Below the pieces are notes generated by a model, which ran no database searches, was not told where the DNA came from, and worked only from the letters and a program-made list of their open reading frames with translations. This document shows positions 5,206 to 10,885 of a DNA stretch of 10,885 nt, in pieces (the stretch's first letter is position 1; every line of letters begins with the position of its first letter). This DNA comes from Leptolyngbya sp. SIO4C1 (lineage in GTDB: Bacteria; Cyanobacteriota; Cyanobacteriia; Phormidesmidales; Phormidesmidaceae). The stretch covers positions 1-10,885 of the forward strand of contig JAAHIA010000138.1 in NCBI GenBank assembly GCA_010671975.1, read 5' to 3'. The translations under genes and the position numbers were made by a program.

Positions 5206-7962
5206 ATGGATCTGGTTCTTTGCCATACGACGGCTGATTTCGATACGCTGGGGGCGGCCGTTGGGGTGTCCTGCTTGCGGCCGGGAACGCGGATTGTGCT
5301 CACCGGCGGCTGCCATCCGAGCGTGCAGAAGTTTTTGTCCATTCGCCGCAACCACTACAGCCTGATTGAGCGGCGGGCGGTGACGCTAGAGCAGATTCGC
5401 TCGATTACGCTAGTCGATGCGCATCAGCGCGATCGCATTGGGCCGGCGGCCGATTGGATTGACTATGCGATCGCCAACGACATTCCGATTACGATTTATG
5501 ACCATCATTTGGATGATGCTAGCGATATCCCAGCTGACGAGCTGCACATTGAGTCAGTGGGGGCCACCACCACGCTGATTGCCGAGGCGCTGCAGGCCGA
5601 GCAGATTGAGCTGACGCCCTACGAGGCGACGGTGATGGCGCTGGGCATCCATGTTGATACGGGCTCGCTCACCTACGAGCGGGCCACACCGCGCGATGCG
5701 GCAGCGCTGGCCTGGCTGATGGCTCAAGGGACGCACCAAAAGGCGATCGCAGCAGCGGCAGAGCCAGGGCTATCGCCGCGTCTGCAGGCGCTGCTGACCG
5801 AGGCGCTCGATCAGATTCAGACGCAGAAAATTGAAGGCTACGAGCTGGGCTGGGTCTATTTGAAAACCGAGCAGTTTGTGCCAGGGCTCTCTAGCTTGAC
5901 CAGTCAGCTGCTGTCGCTGCTGGGGTTGGACAGCGTGCTGCTGGGCAGTGAGTATGCGACCTCCAAGGGCGATCGCAAGCTGACGCTGATTGGTCGAGCG
6001 CGCAGCCATGCGGCCTACGTCGAAGACGGGGTGAATTTTCAGCAGCTGTTTGAGCCGCTGGGCGGCGGCGGCCATCCCTATGCAGCGGCGGCCGTTGTGC
6101 GGGTCGAGCAGCCGGAGACGGTCTTTTCTGAGCTGGTCGAAAAGCTGTCGGCCCAGGTGCCGCACGCTCCGACCGCGCGCGAGCTGATGTCTTCGCCAGT
6201 GCGCACGATTCGGCCTGCGACCACGATTGCTGAGGCCCAGCGAATTTTGCTGCGCTACGGTCACTCTGGGCTCTGCGTGGCAGAGACGGGCGGTCGCCTA
6301 GTCGGGGTGATTTCGCGGCGCGATATCGACCTGGCGCTGCATCACGGCTTTAGCCATGCGCCGGTCAAGGGCTACATGATTGGCAATCTCAAAACGATCA
6401 CGCCCGACACGCCGCTGTCTGAGATTCAAGCGCTGATGGTGACCTACGACGTGGGGCGGCTGCCGGTGCTGCAAGAGGTGCGGCAAGAGCAGCGGTTGGT
6501 GGGTATCGTCACCCGTACCGACGTGCTGCGCCAGCTGCATCAAGACTACCAGCGGCCGGCCCAGTCGCCCGAGTCAGAGCGCTCGCTGCCGCAGGCGGCC
6601 TGGCTGCATCAGCGGCTTGAGCACAGCCTCAGCGCCTATCCCAGCGCCATTGAGGGAGCACAGCTTTGGTCGATTTTATCGCTGATGGCGCAAGAGGCCG
6701 CCGCGCGGGGCTGGCACCTCTATCTAGTAGGCGGCGCGGTGCGCGATCTGCTGCTGGCAGCGCCAGAAAAGCCGGTGCAGCTCAAAGATATTGATCTGGT
6801 GGTCGATGGCTTTCAGGCCGAGGCCACGGTTGGGGCCGGCGTGGCGCTGGCCCAGGTCATTCAAGATCGCTATCCTGAAGCCGACCTGCAGGTGCACGGC
6901 CAGTTTCAAACGGCGGCGCTAATCTGGCACAGCAGCGCTGAGAGCGCGCCGCTGATGATTGACATTGCTACGGCTCGCACTGAGTTCTATCCCTACCCGG
7001 CGGCCAACCCTGAAGTCGAAGCCAGCTCCATTCGCCAGGATCTCTATCGCCGCGACTTTACCGTCAATGCGATGGCAATTCGGCTGAGTCTGCCGCAGCC
7101 GGGGCAGCTGCTAGATTTCTTTGGTGGCTGGCTGGATCTGCAGCAGCGTCAGATCCGCGTCCTGCATGCCAACAGCTTTATCGAAGACCCGACTCGCATC
7201 TATCGCGCCGTGCGCTTTGCAGTGCGGCTCGACTTTGAGATTGAAGCCCAGACCGAGCAGTTCATTCGCTACGCGGTCGAGAGCGGCATCTATAGCGAAC
7301 TGCGATCGCGTCCCGGTCGCGCCCCGGCATTGCAGACCCGGCTCAAGACCGAGCTGAAATATATCTTGGAAGCGCCCTACTGGCAGAAGTCGCTGAGCCT
7401 GCTAGATAAGCTGGGGGCGCTGAGCTGCCTACACCCTAGCCTGTCGGTGCAGCCTGAGCTATGGCATCAGATTCGCCGGGTTGAGCGCTGGATGACGCGC
7501 TTTGACGCCGGCGTTGCCCACTGGCAAATGCTGCTAGAGGTTTTGCTGGCCTACCTGGCGCCCGCAGACCGGCTGCCGGTCGCCGAGACGCTGCAGCTGC
7601 CAGAGCAGAGCCTAGCGCGACTGCAGTCGCTAGCAGACTGTGAGACGCACCTGCTAGTCGCGCTACCCCAGGCTGAAAAACCTAGTGAAATTTATCAGCT
7701 GCTAGCGCCGTTTGACCGACCGCTCTTATTTTTAGTTAGCGCGCGGCATCCGCGCGCGCTGGGGCGTCAGGTCTGGCGATATCTGACGCAGCTGGCTGAG
7801 GTTCAGCCGCCCCTAGATGGTCACGATCTAAAGCAGCTGGGCTATCGCCCCGGCCCGCAGTTTAAGACGATGCTGGCCGATCTGCGGTGGGCTGCTTTAG
7901 ATGGAGAGCTGCAGACGCCGGAGGCCGCTCAGGCTTACCTGGCGCAGCACTATCCGCGCTAA
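5206..7962 (+). CDS. DHH-CBS-tRNA nucleotidyltransferase fusion (probable A-adding enzyme)
   Basis: The 918-residue protein has three parts. Residues of about 1-320 are a DHH/RecJ-like phosphoesterase module: DFD (11-13), DHH (99-101), HVDTGSLT (149-156) and the DHHA1-type GGGGHP (286-291). Residues of about 326-445 are a CBS pair, likely binding an adenine nucleotide. From about 490 onward is a class II nucleotidyltransferase: LVGGAVRDLLL (507-517), the metal-binding DID (Asp528, Asp530), RRDFTVNAMA (615-624) and the nucleotide-template motif EDPTR (660-664, Asp661 and Arg664). All catalytic motifs are intact. In cyanobacteria and Aquifex the CCA end is known to be built by separate CC-adding and A-adding enzymes. 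The long CBS-bearing form is, to my recollection, the A-adding one, but full CCA addition cannot be excluded from sequence. The ATG at 5206 gives the family N terminus; AAGAAGGG lies unusually close upstream. The tRNA-Gly nearby lacks an encoded CCA, which this activity would supply. Confidence 0.92.
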   Translation: MDLVLCHTTADFDTLGAAVGVSCLRPGTRIVLTGGCHPSVQKFLSIRRNHYSLIERRAVTLEQIRSITLVDAHQRDRIGPAADWIDYAIANDIPITIYDHHLDDASDIPADELHIESVGATTTLIAEALQAEQIELTPYEATVMALGIHVDTGSLTYERATPRDAAALAWLMAQGTHQKAIAAAAEPGLSPRLQALLTEALDQIQTQKIEGYELGWVYLKTEQFVPGLSSLTSQLLSLLGLDSVLLGSEYATSKGDRKLTLIGRARSHAAYVEDGVNFQQLFEPLGGGGHPYAAAAVVRVEQPETVFSELVEKLSAQVPHAPTARELMSSPVRTIRPATTIAEAQRILLRYGHSGLCVAETGGRLVGVISRRDIDLALHHGFSHAPVKGYMIGNLKTITPDTPLSEIQALMVTYDVGRLPVLQEVRQEQRLVGIVTRTDVLRQLHQDYQRPAQSPESERSLPQAAWLHQRLEHSLSAYPSAIEGAQLWSILSLMAQEAAARGWHLYLVGGAVRDLLLAAPEKPVQLKDIDLVVDGFQAEATVGAGVALAQVIQDRYPEADLQVHGQFQTAALIWHSSAESAPLMIDIATARTEFYPYPAANPEVEASSIRQDLYRRDFTVNAMAIRLSLPQPGQLLDFFGGWLDLQQRQIRVLHANSFIEDPTRIYRAVRFAVRLDFEIEAQTEQFIRYAVESGIYSELRSRPGRAPALQTRLKTELKYILEAPYWQKSLSLLDKLGALSCLHPSLSVQPELWHQIRRVERWMTRFDAGVAHWQMLLEVLLAYLAPADRLPVAETLQLPEQSLARLQSLADCETHLLVALPQAEKPSEIYQLLAPFDRPLLFLVSARHPRALGRQVWRYLTQLAEVQPPLDGHDLKQLGYRPGPQFKTMLADLRWAALDGELQTPEAAQAYLAQHYPR

Positions 7963-8053
7963 GGCGGCTGTCCGAAACTGTCGCTTGAAACCTTAACCCA
8001 AAACTTTAAGCCGCTGCTAAACGGCTGTGCCAGCTTTATTTCACCGACCTTGG

Positions 8054-8121
8054 CCAGGCTTTGATCGAATCTAACCGTTACAGTTGATTAAACTTAATGT
8101 TAGATTAGCTCGAAAGCCTGG
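8054..8121. repeat. Long imperfect inverted repeat (stem-loop)
   Basis: The left arm CCAGGCTTT (8054-8062) pairs with AAAGCCTGG (8113-8121), and AATCTAAC (8068-8075) pairs with GTTAGATT (8099-8106). Together they make a two-part stem of 9 and 8 bp with a small asymmetric internal loop (5 and 6 bases) and a 23-base AT-rich terminal loop. It lies in the 242-base gap between the nucleotidyltransferase gene and the membrane-protein gene. No T-run follows on the plus strand, so it is not a standard intrinsic terminator. It could be a degenerate mobile element, a protein-binding site or a structured RNA. The rest of the gap (7963-8204) holds only a weak 5-bp hairpin (8009-8026) and no clear promoter. 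Confidence 0.65.
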
Positions 8122-8204
8122 ACCGGCTGGCTGCTAGAGTCTATCTGAGTCCGAGCGCTGTCCAGATTGAAGCCCTGTCCGCCGGAGAGCTTGATTAATT
8201 CATA

Positions 8205-8873
8205 ATGCCGTCCCCTTCTTCTTCCACCGCTGCTCCCTCTGATGCTGCGGCAGCTGCTAAGCGACGCAAGCGCACTCGGCTGGCCCTGCTGTTCACCGCT
8301 GCGATCGCTGGCAGCGGCGGCATTGGCTTTGGCGCGATGCTGCGATTTAGTGAGCCAGAGTCAACGGTGCAGGTGCGCTTTAATTCAGAGCAAAGCTTCC
8401 CGCCGCTAGCAGACTGGTCGGCTCAGCTGGCTTTGCAGGCTGGTCCGATGGGTCCCCGCTATCCAGATGAGCTCTCAGATCCGGCCGCGACCTATGCTGA
8501 AACTGCCGAAACTGCACCCAGCAATGCTGACAGCTGGGACTGGTCAGACACGCCCTCAAATATTCCCTCAGATATTCCCATTCCCTCAGACAATCCTTTA
8601 GAGGCGGCTGCCTTCATAGACGAAGCTGAAGCTGAAGCACGCGGTCAGACAGACGCCTATACGACCGCTGCCGAAGACTCTTCAGTCGACTCTCCCGCCG
8701 ACTACCCCATCGAGCAAATCTCTGCTGAGCCGGCCCCGAGCCGCTTTGAGTCGATTGCCGGACCCGGCGGCGATGCGCTGGTGCCGCTATCTAAAGCACG
8801 GCCTTCAGCCAAGCTGGACTCTGCCTGGTCTACGTCTGTGATAGACGAATCTAGCAAGATTTCTCCCCTTTGA
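8205..8873 (+). CDS. Predicted single-pass membrane protein, unknown function
   Basis: I do not recognise this 222-residue protein. The first 24 residues are Ser/Ala-rich and end in a basic cluster (KRRKRTR, 19-25). One hydrophobic segment follows (about 26-47, LALLFTAAIAGSGGIGFGAM), so the likely topology is N-inside with a large periplasmic or lumenal C-terminal part. It could also act as an uncleaved signal anchor. The C-terminal 170 residues are acidic, Ser/Pro/Ala-rich and low in complexity, probably disordered. They include short repeats such as PSNIPSDIPIPSDNP (from CCCTCA-containing DNA units at 8553, 8565 and 8583), AETAETA and EAEAEA. The ATG at 8205 is the first in frame; GGAG (8184-8187) is too distant to be a good Shine-Dalgarno. 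Codon use and one HIP1 site (8301-8308) match the neighbours, supporting a real native gene. Confidence 0.7.
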   Translation: MPSPSSSTAAPSDAAAAAKRRKRTRLALLFTAAIAGSGGIGFGAMLRFSEPESTVQVRFNSEQSFPPLADWSAQLALQAGPMGPRYPDELSDPAATYAETAETAPSNADSWDWSDTPSNIPSDIPIPSDNPLEAAAFIDEAEAEARGQTDAYTTAAEDSSVDSPADYPIEQISAEPAPSRFESIAGPGGDALVPLSKARPSAKLDSAWSTSVIDESSKISPL

Positions 8874-8910
8874 CACAGGGCAGCTGTGCGAATGTCGAGA
8901 CACAGCCCGC

Positions 8911-8942
8911 TATAATTATTGCTAAATGTACACATTTTTTTT
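8911..8942 (+). promoter_or_regulatory. Promoter (TATAAT) and T-rich leader of the 103-residue protein gene
   Basis: A perfect TATAAT is at 8911-8916. No good -35 lies 16-18 bases upstream, so an activator may be needed. A TTGACA at 8870-8875 is 35 bases away, too far for normal pairing. Transcription should start near 8923, giving a leader of about 22 bases. The leader contains AAATG (8924-8928) and CATTT (8933-8937), which could pair weakly, and a run of eight T (8935-8942) just before the ATG at 8945. There is no Shine-Dalgarno. Confidence 0.55.
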
Positions 8943-8944
8943 CG

Positions 8945-9256
8945 ATGAGCAATTCGACGCTACACGCCTTCTTTGTTGGTCGCGCCTTAGCAACCGCAAT
9001 TGGTGAGCAAGTTGAACATTTGGTGACTGACGGTCTGAGTCAGCTTGGCAAGTTCGATGCTGAGCAGCGTGATAATTTGCGTCGCTTTACCGAAGAAGTG
9101 TTCGATATCGCCCAGCAGACTGAGGTTGCTGCTGATGTTCAGTCGGGCACCGCTGCTGCTACCGTCAGCGAGGAGGACCTGCAGGCAGTGATTGATCATC
9201 TGCGGGCTGAGATTGCGCAGGTTCGCGTCGCGCTGCAGCAGTACCGCACCCCCTAA
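8945..9256 (+). CDS. Small conserved cyanobacterial-type protein, unknown function
   Basis: From the ATG at 8945 the protein has 103 residues. It is soluble, mostly helical and acidic. The N-terminal part (MSNSTLHAFFVGRALATAIG, then EQVEHLVTDGLSQLGKFDAE) looks well structured, with a Phe-Phe-Val-Gly-Arg patch and an amphipathic helix. Residues of about 72-100 (SEEDLQAVIDHLRAEIAQVR) are heptad-like and probably form a coiled coil. I recall similar small proteins in cyanobacterial genomes annotated only as uncharacterised, but cannot name a function. A longer reading from TTG at 8870 would add 25 residues upstream of the TATAAT box, so it is rejected. The gene sits 71 bases after the membrane-protein gene and 60 bases before the ABC1 kinase gene on the same strand. 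It has its own promoter and a hairpin at its end. Confidence 0.75.
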   Translation: MSNSTLHAFFVGRALATAIGEQVEHLVTDGLSQLGKFDAEQRDNLRRFTEEVFDIAQQTEVAADVQSGTAAATVSEEDLQAVIDHLRAEIAQVRVALQQYRTP

Positions 9257-9278
9257 GACCCCCATTCAAGGGGCTTAG
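9253..9278 (+). terminator. Hairpin overlapping the stop codon of the 103-residue protein gene
   Basis: CTAAG (9253-9257) pairs with CTTAG (9274-9278) and CCCC (9259-9262) with GGGG (9270-9273). This gives a 9-bp stem with one bulged A and a 7-base loop, followed by ATTT. The left arm includes the TAA stop codon. The T-tract is short, so termination may be partial and leave some read-through into the kinase gene. Confidence 0.5.
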
Positions 9279-9316
9279 ATTTCACAGACCATGCCATTTT
9301 AGAGTTGGGAGCTTGA

Positions 9317-10813
9317 GTGTCTACAGTTTCAAGAAATAATGACGCTGTGTCAGTACCCCTAGCAGAGGAGCCGCCGGCTGCTGACGCTGCGGGGGAGAGT
9401 CAGCCTGTAGATACTCACCATGCTGCACCTGCGTCTCCCCAGTTTGCCCCGGTGACGCCAGTTGGCTACGACCCGTCCAAGCAGGAGCTAGCAGAGCGGC
9501 CGGTGAGCGATCGCAAGTATCGCTGGAACCGCCGCTACTCTCGGCTTGAGCGCTTTGTTGATATTTGGGCTTTCTTTCTGCAGCTGCTGGCCAAGCGCTG
9601 GCTGTACGGCAAAGCCTGGAGCTACAACGGGCCGGTCACCCCTAAGAAGCAGACCGAGCGCCGCCGCGCCCAGGCCGTTTGGATTCGCCAGACCTGCTTA
9701 GATTTAGGGCCTACGTTTATTAAGGTCGGTCAGCTATTTTCTACGCGCGCTGACCTGTTTCCGATTGAGTATGTCGAAGAGCTTTCTAAGCTGCAGGATC
9801 AGGTGCCGGCCTTCAGCTACGAGCAGGCAAAGGCGATTGTCGAGCAGGAGCTGGGTCGTCCGATTCAAGAGCTCTATCGCACGTTTGATCCGATTCCGCT
9901 AGCGGCGGCTAGCCTAGGGCAGGTGCATCGAGCGCAGCTGCACTCGGGCGAAGAAGTCGTTGTCAAGGTGCAGCGTCCTGGCCTGCAGCGCCTGTTTGAG
10001 ATTGATCTGTCGATTCTTAAAGGCATTGCGCAGTATTTTCAAAGCCATCCCGAATGGGGACGCGGTCGCGACTGGCTCGGTATCTACGAAGAGTGCTGTC
10101 GCATTCTGTGGCTAGAGATTGATTTTTTGCACGAAGGCCGCAACGCCGACACCTTTCGACGTAACTTTCGCAAAGTTGACTGGGTGAAGGTGCCCCGCGT
10201 CTACTGGCGCTATGCGTCGCCGCAGGTGCTAACGCTAGAATACCTGCCCGGCATCAAAATTAGCCACTATGAAGCTCTCGAAGCCGCTGGGCTAGATCGG
10301 CAGCGGCTGGCAAACCTGGGTGCTCAGGCCTACCTGCATCAGCTGCTCAACGATGGCTTTTTTCATGCCGACCCGCATCCTGGCAACGTTGCGGTCAACT
10401 TAGACGGCTCTTTGATCTTTTATGATTTCGGCATGATGGGCCAGATCAAGCCGATGACCCGCGAGGGGCTGATGCGCACGTTTATTGGCATTGCCCAGCG
10501 CAACGCCGATCAGGTGATGATGTCGCTGGTCGATCTAGGCGCGCTGGCTGAAATTGACGACATGGGGCCGGTGCGGCGCTCCATTCAGTACATTCTCGAT
10601 AACTTTATGGACAAGCCCTTTGAGGAGCAGTCCATTGGGGCCATCAGCGACGATCTCTATGCAGTGGCCTACGATCAGCCGTTTCGGTTTCCAGCGACCT
10701 TTACCTTTGTCATGCGCGCCTTTTCGACGCTAGAAGGGGTTGGCCTCCCCAGGTGGGTCGCACGCCCGCACCCGAGAAAGGAAGTCTGTCAGGACTTCGC
10801 CCCGCATCAATGA
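9317..10813 (+). CDS. ABC1/UbiB-family atypical kinase, 3' end replaced
   Basis: The gene encodes an ABC1 (ADCK/UbiB) atypical protein-kinase-like ATPase; relatives act in prenylquinone metabolism in membranes and plastids. A disordered Ala/Pro-rich stretch (about 1-55) precedes the conserved domain. Hallmarks in order are PTFIKVGQ (KxGQ, 136-139), the Ala-rich loop AAASLGQ (196-202), the ion-pair Lys217 in VVVKVQRPG, EIDFLHEGRNAD, the catalytic HADPHPGN (350-357) and the metal-binding DFG (370-372). All core residues are intact. A GTG start at 9317 is preceded by GGGAG (9307-9311), five bases away. Similarity holds to RAFSTLEGVG, ending at residue 476 (base 10744). Family members normally continue with a Lys-Gly-Leu-Asp-type segment and another 80 or more residues. 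Here 22 unrelated residues and a stop follow. The gene is therefore interrupted or truncated; whether splicing or read-through restores it is unknown. Confidence 0.85.
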   Translation: MSTVSRNNDAVSVPLAEEPPAADAAGESQPVDTHHAAPASPQFAPVTPVGYDPSKQELAERPVSDRKYRWNRRYSRLERFVDIWAFFLQLLAKRWLYGKAWSYNGPVTPKKQTERRRAQAVWIRQTCLDLGPTFIKVGQLFSTRADLFPIEYVEELSKLQDQVPAFSYEQAKAIVEQELGRPIQELYRTFDPIPLAAASLGQVHRAQLHSGEEVVVKVQRPGLQRLFEIDLSILKGIAQYFQSHPEWGRGRDWLGIYEECCRILWLEIDFLHEGRNADTFRRNFRKVDWVKVPRVYWRYASPQVLTLEYLPGIKISHYEALEAAGLDRQRLANLGAQAYLHQLLNDGFFHADPHPGNVAVNLDGSLIFYDFGMMGQIKPMTREGLMRTFIGIAQRNADQVMMSLVDLGALAEIDDMGPVRRSIQYILDNFMDKPFEEQSIGAISDDLYAVAYDQPFRFPATFTFVMRAFSTLEGVGLPRWVARPHPRKEVCQDFAPHQ

Positions 10814-10885
10814 GCGGCGGGGCAGCACCGAATCCGAGTCACAGACAAAACGGAGAGGGAATCACGGGCAGCCGGCGTCGAACTC
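10745..10885 (+). other. Foreign-looking structured DNA interrupting the ABC1 kinase gene; possible 5' end of a mobile element
   Basis: After base 10744 similarity to the kinase stops. The 141 bases to the window edge encode no recognisable protein on reading. They carry three consecutive potential hairpins. GGTGGG (10752-10757) pairs with CC-G-CACC (10766-10772). GAAGTC (10781-10786) pairs perfectly with GACTTC (10793-10798). GCCCCGC (10799-10805) pairs perfectly with GCGGGGC (10817-10823). Dense adjacent stems inside a conserved gene suggest a structured RNA, such as domain I of a group II intron, but a consensus GTGCG intron start is not evident. An insertion sequence end, a genomic rearrangement or an assembly join are alternatives. 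Confidence 0.4.

Noticed and set aside
5770..6543. Antisense reading frames of 81-164 residues within the nucleotidyltransferase gene
   Set aside because: Their composition (Arg, Gln, His rich) is typical of the reverse of GC-rich coding DNA, while the plus frame has all the expected motifs.
8870..8944. TTG start extending the 103-residue protein by 25 residues, and TTGACA at 8870 as its -35
   Set aside because: The extension would begin upstream of the TATAAT box, and TTGACA is 35 bases from TATAAT, too far for a normal promoter.
1..10885. CRISPR array, rRNA or prophage genes
   Set aside because: No regularly spaced repeats, rRNA-like sequence or phage structural genes were seen on either strand.

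Overview
The window is chromosomal DNA of a cyanobacterium. Three things show this. psbZ is present, which only oxygenic phototrophs have. The octamer GCGATCGC (HIP1) occurs about 11 times in 10.9 kb, far above chance for an 8-mer. There is also a GTAGGTTGGGTT-type inverted-repeat element of the kind scattered through cyanobacterial genomes. Coding DNA is fairly GC-rich. The species cannot be named from this window.

Layout, left to right. Positions 1-687 (minus) hold the N-terminal part of a P-loop ATPase that runs off the left edge. A 377-base gap follows, holding the inverted-repeat element (938-1052). pheS (minus) and surE (plus) are divergent across 71 bases. A metallo-beta-lactamase-fold hydrolase (plus, start placed at 3188) has a perfect 16-base palindrome in its presumed promoter. 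It converges on a tRNA-Gly(GCC) gene (minus, no encoded CCA). Upstream of the tRNA on the same strand are ribH and psbZ, an apparent psbZ-ribH unit. Divergent from psbZ is a 918-residue DHH-CBS-CBS-tRNA nucleotidyltransferase fusion (plus). Next come a long imperfect stem-loop (8054-8121), a single-pass membrane protein of unknown function, a 103-residue protein with its own TATAAT box, and an ABC1/UbiB-family kinase-like gene.

Most genes are housekeeping. PheS charges tRNA-Phe. The nucleotidyltransferase fusion matures tRNA 3' ends, which fits a tRNA-Gly gene without CCA. RibH makes the riboflavin precursor. SurE is a nucleotidase. PsbZ is a photosystem II core subunit.

The most unusual part is the right edge. 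The ABC1 kinase reads as a normal family member up to about base 10744 (residue 476), then loses similarity. It continues into 22 unrelated residues, a stop, and GC-rich DNA with three consecutive potential hairpins. This looks like an insertion in a conserved gene. A structured mobile RNA element such as a group II intron 5' domain is the leading but unproven idea; rearrangement or assembly chimerism are alternatives. Other items to check are the partial ATPase, the palindromic operator candidates at 3122-3137 and 5118-5143, and the large stem-loop at 8054-8121.
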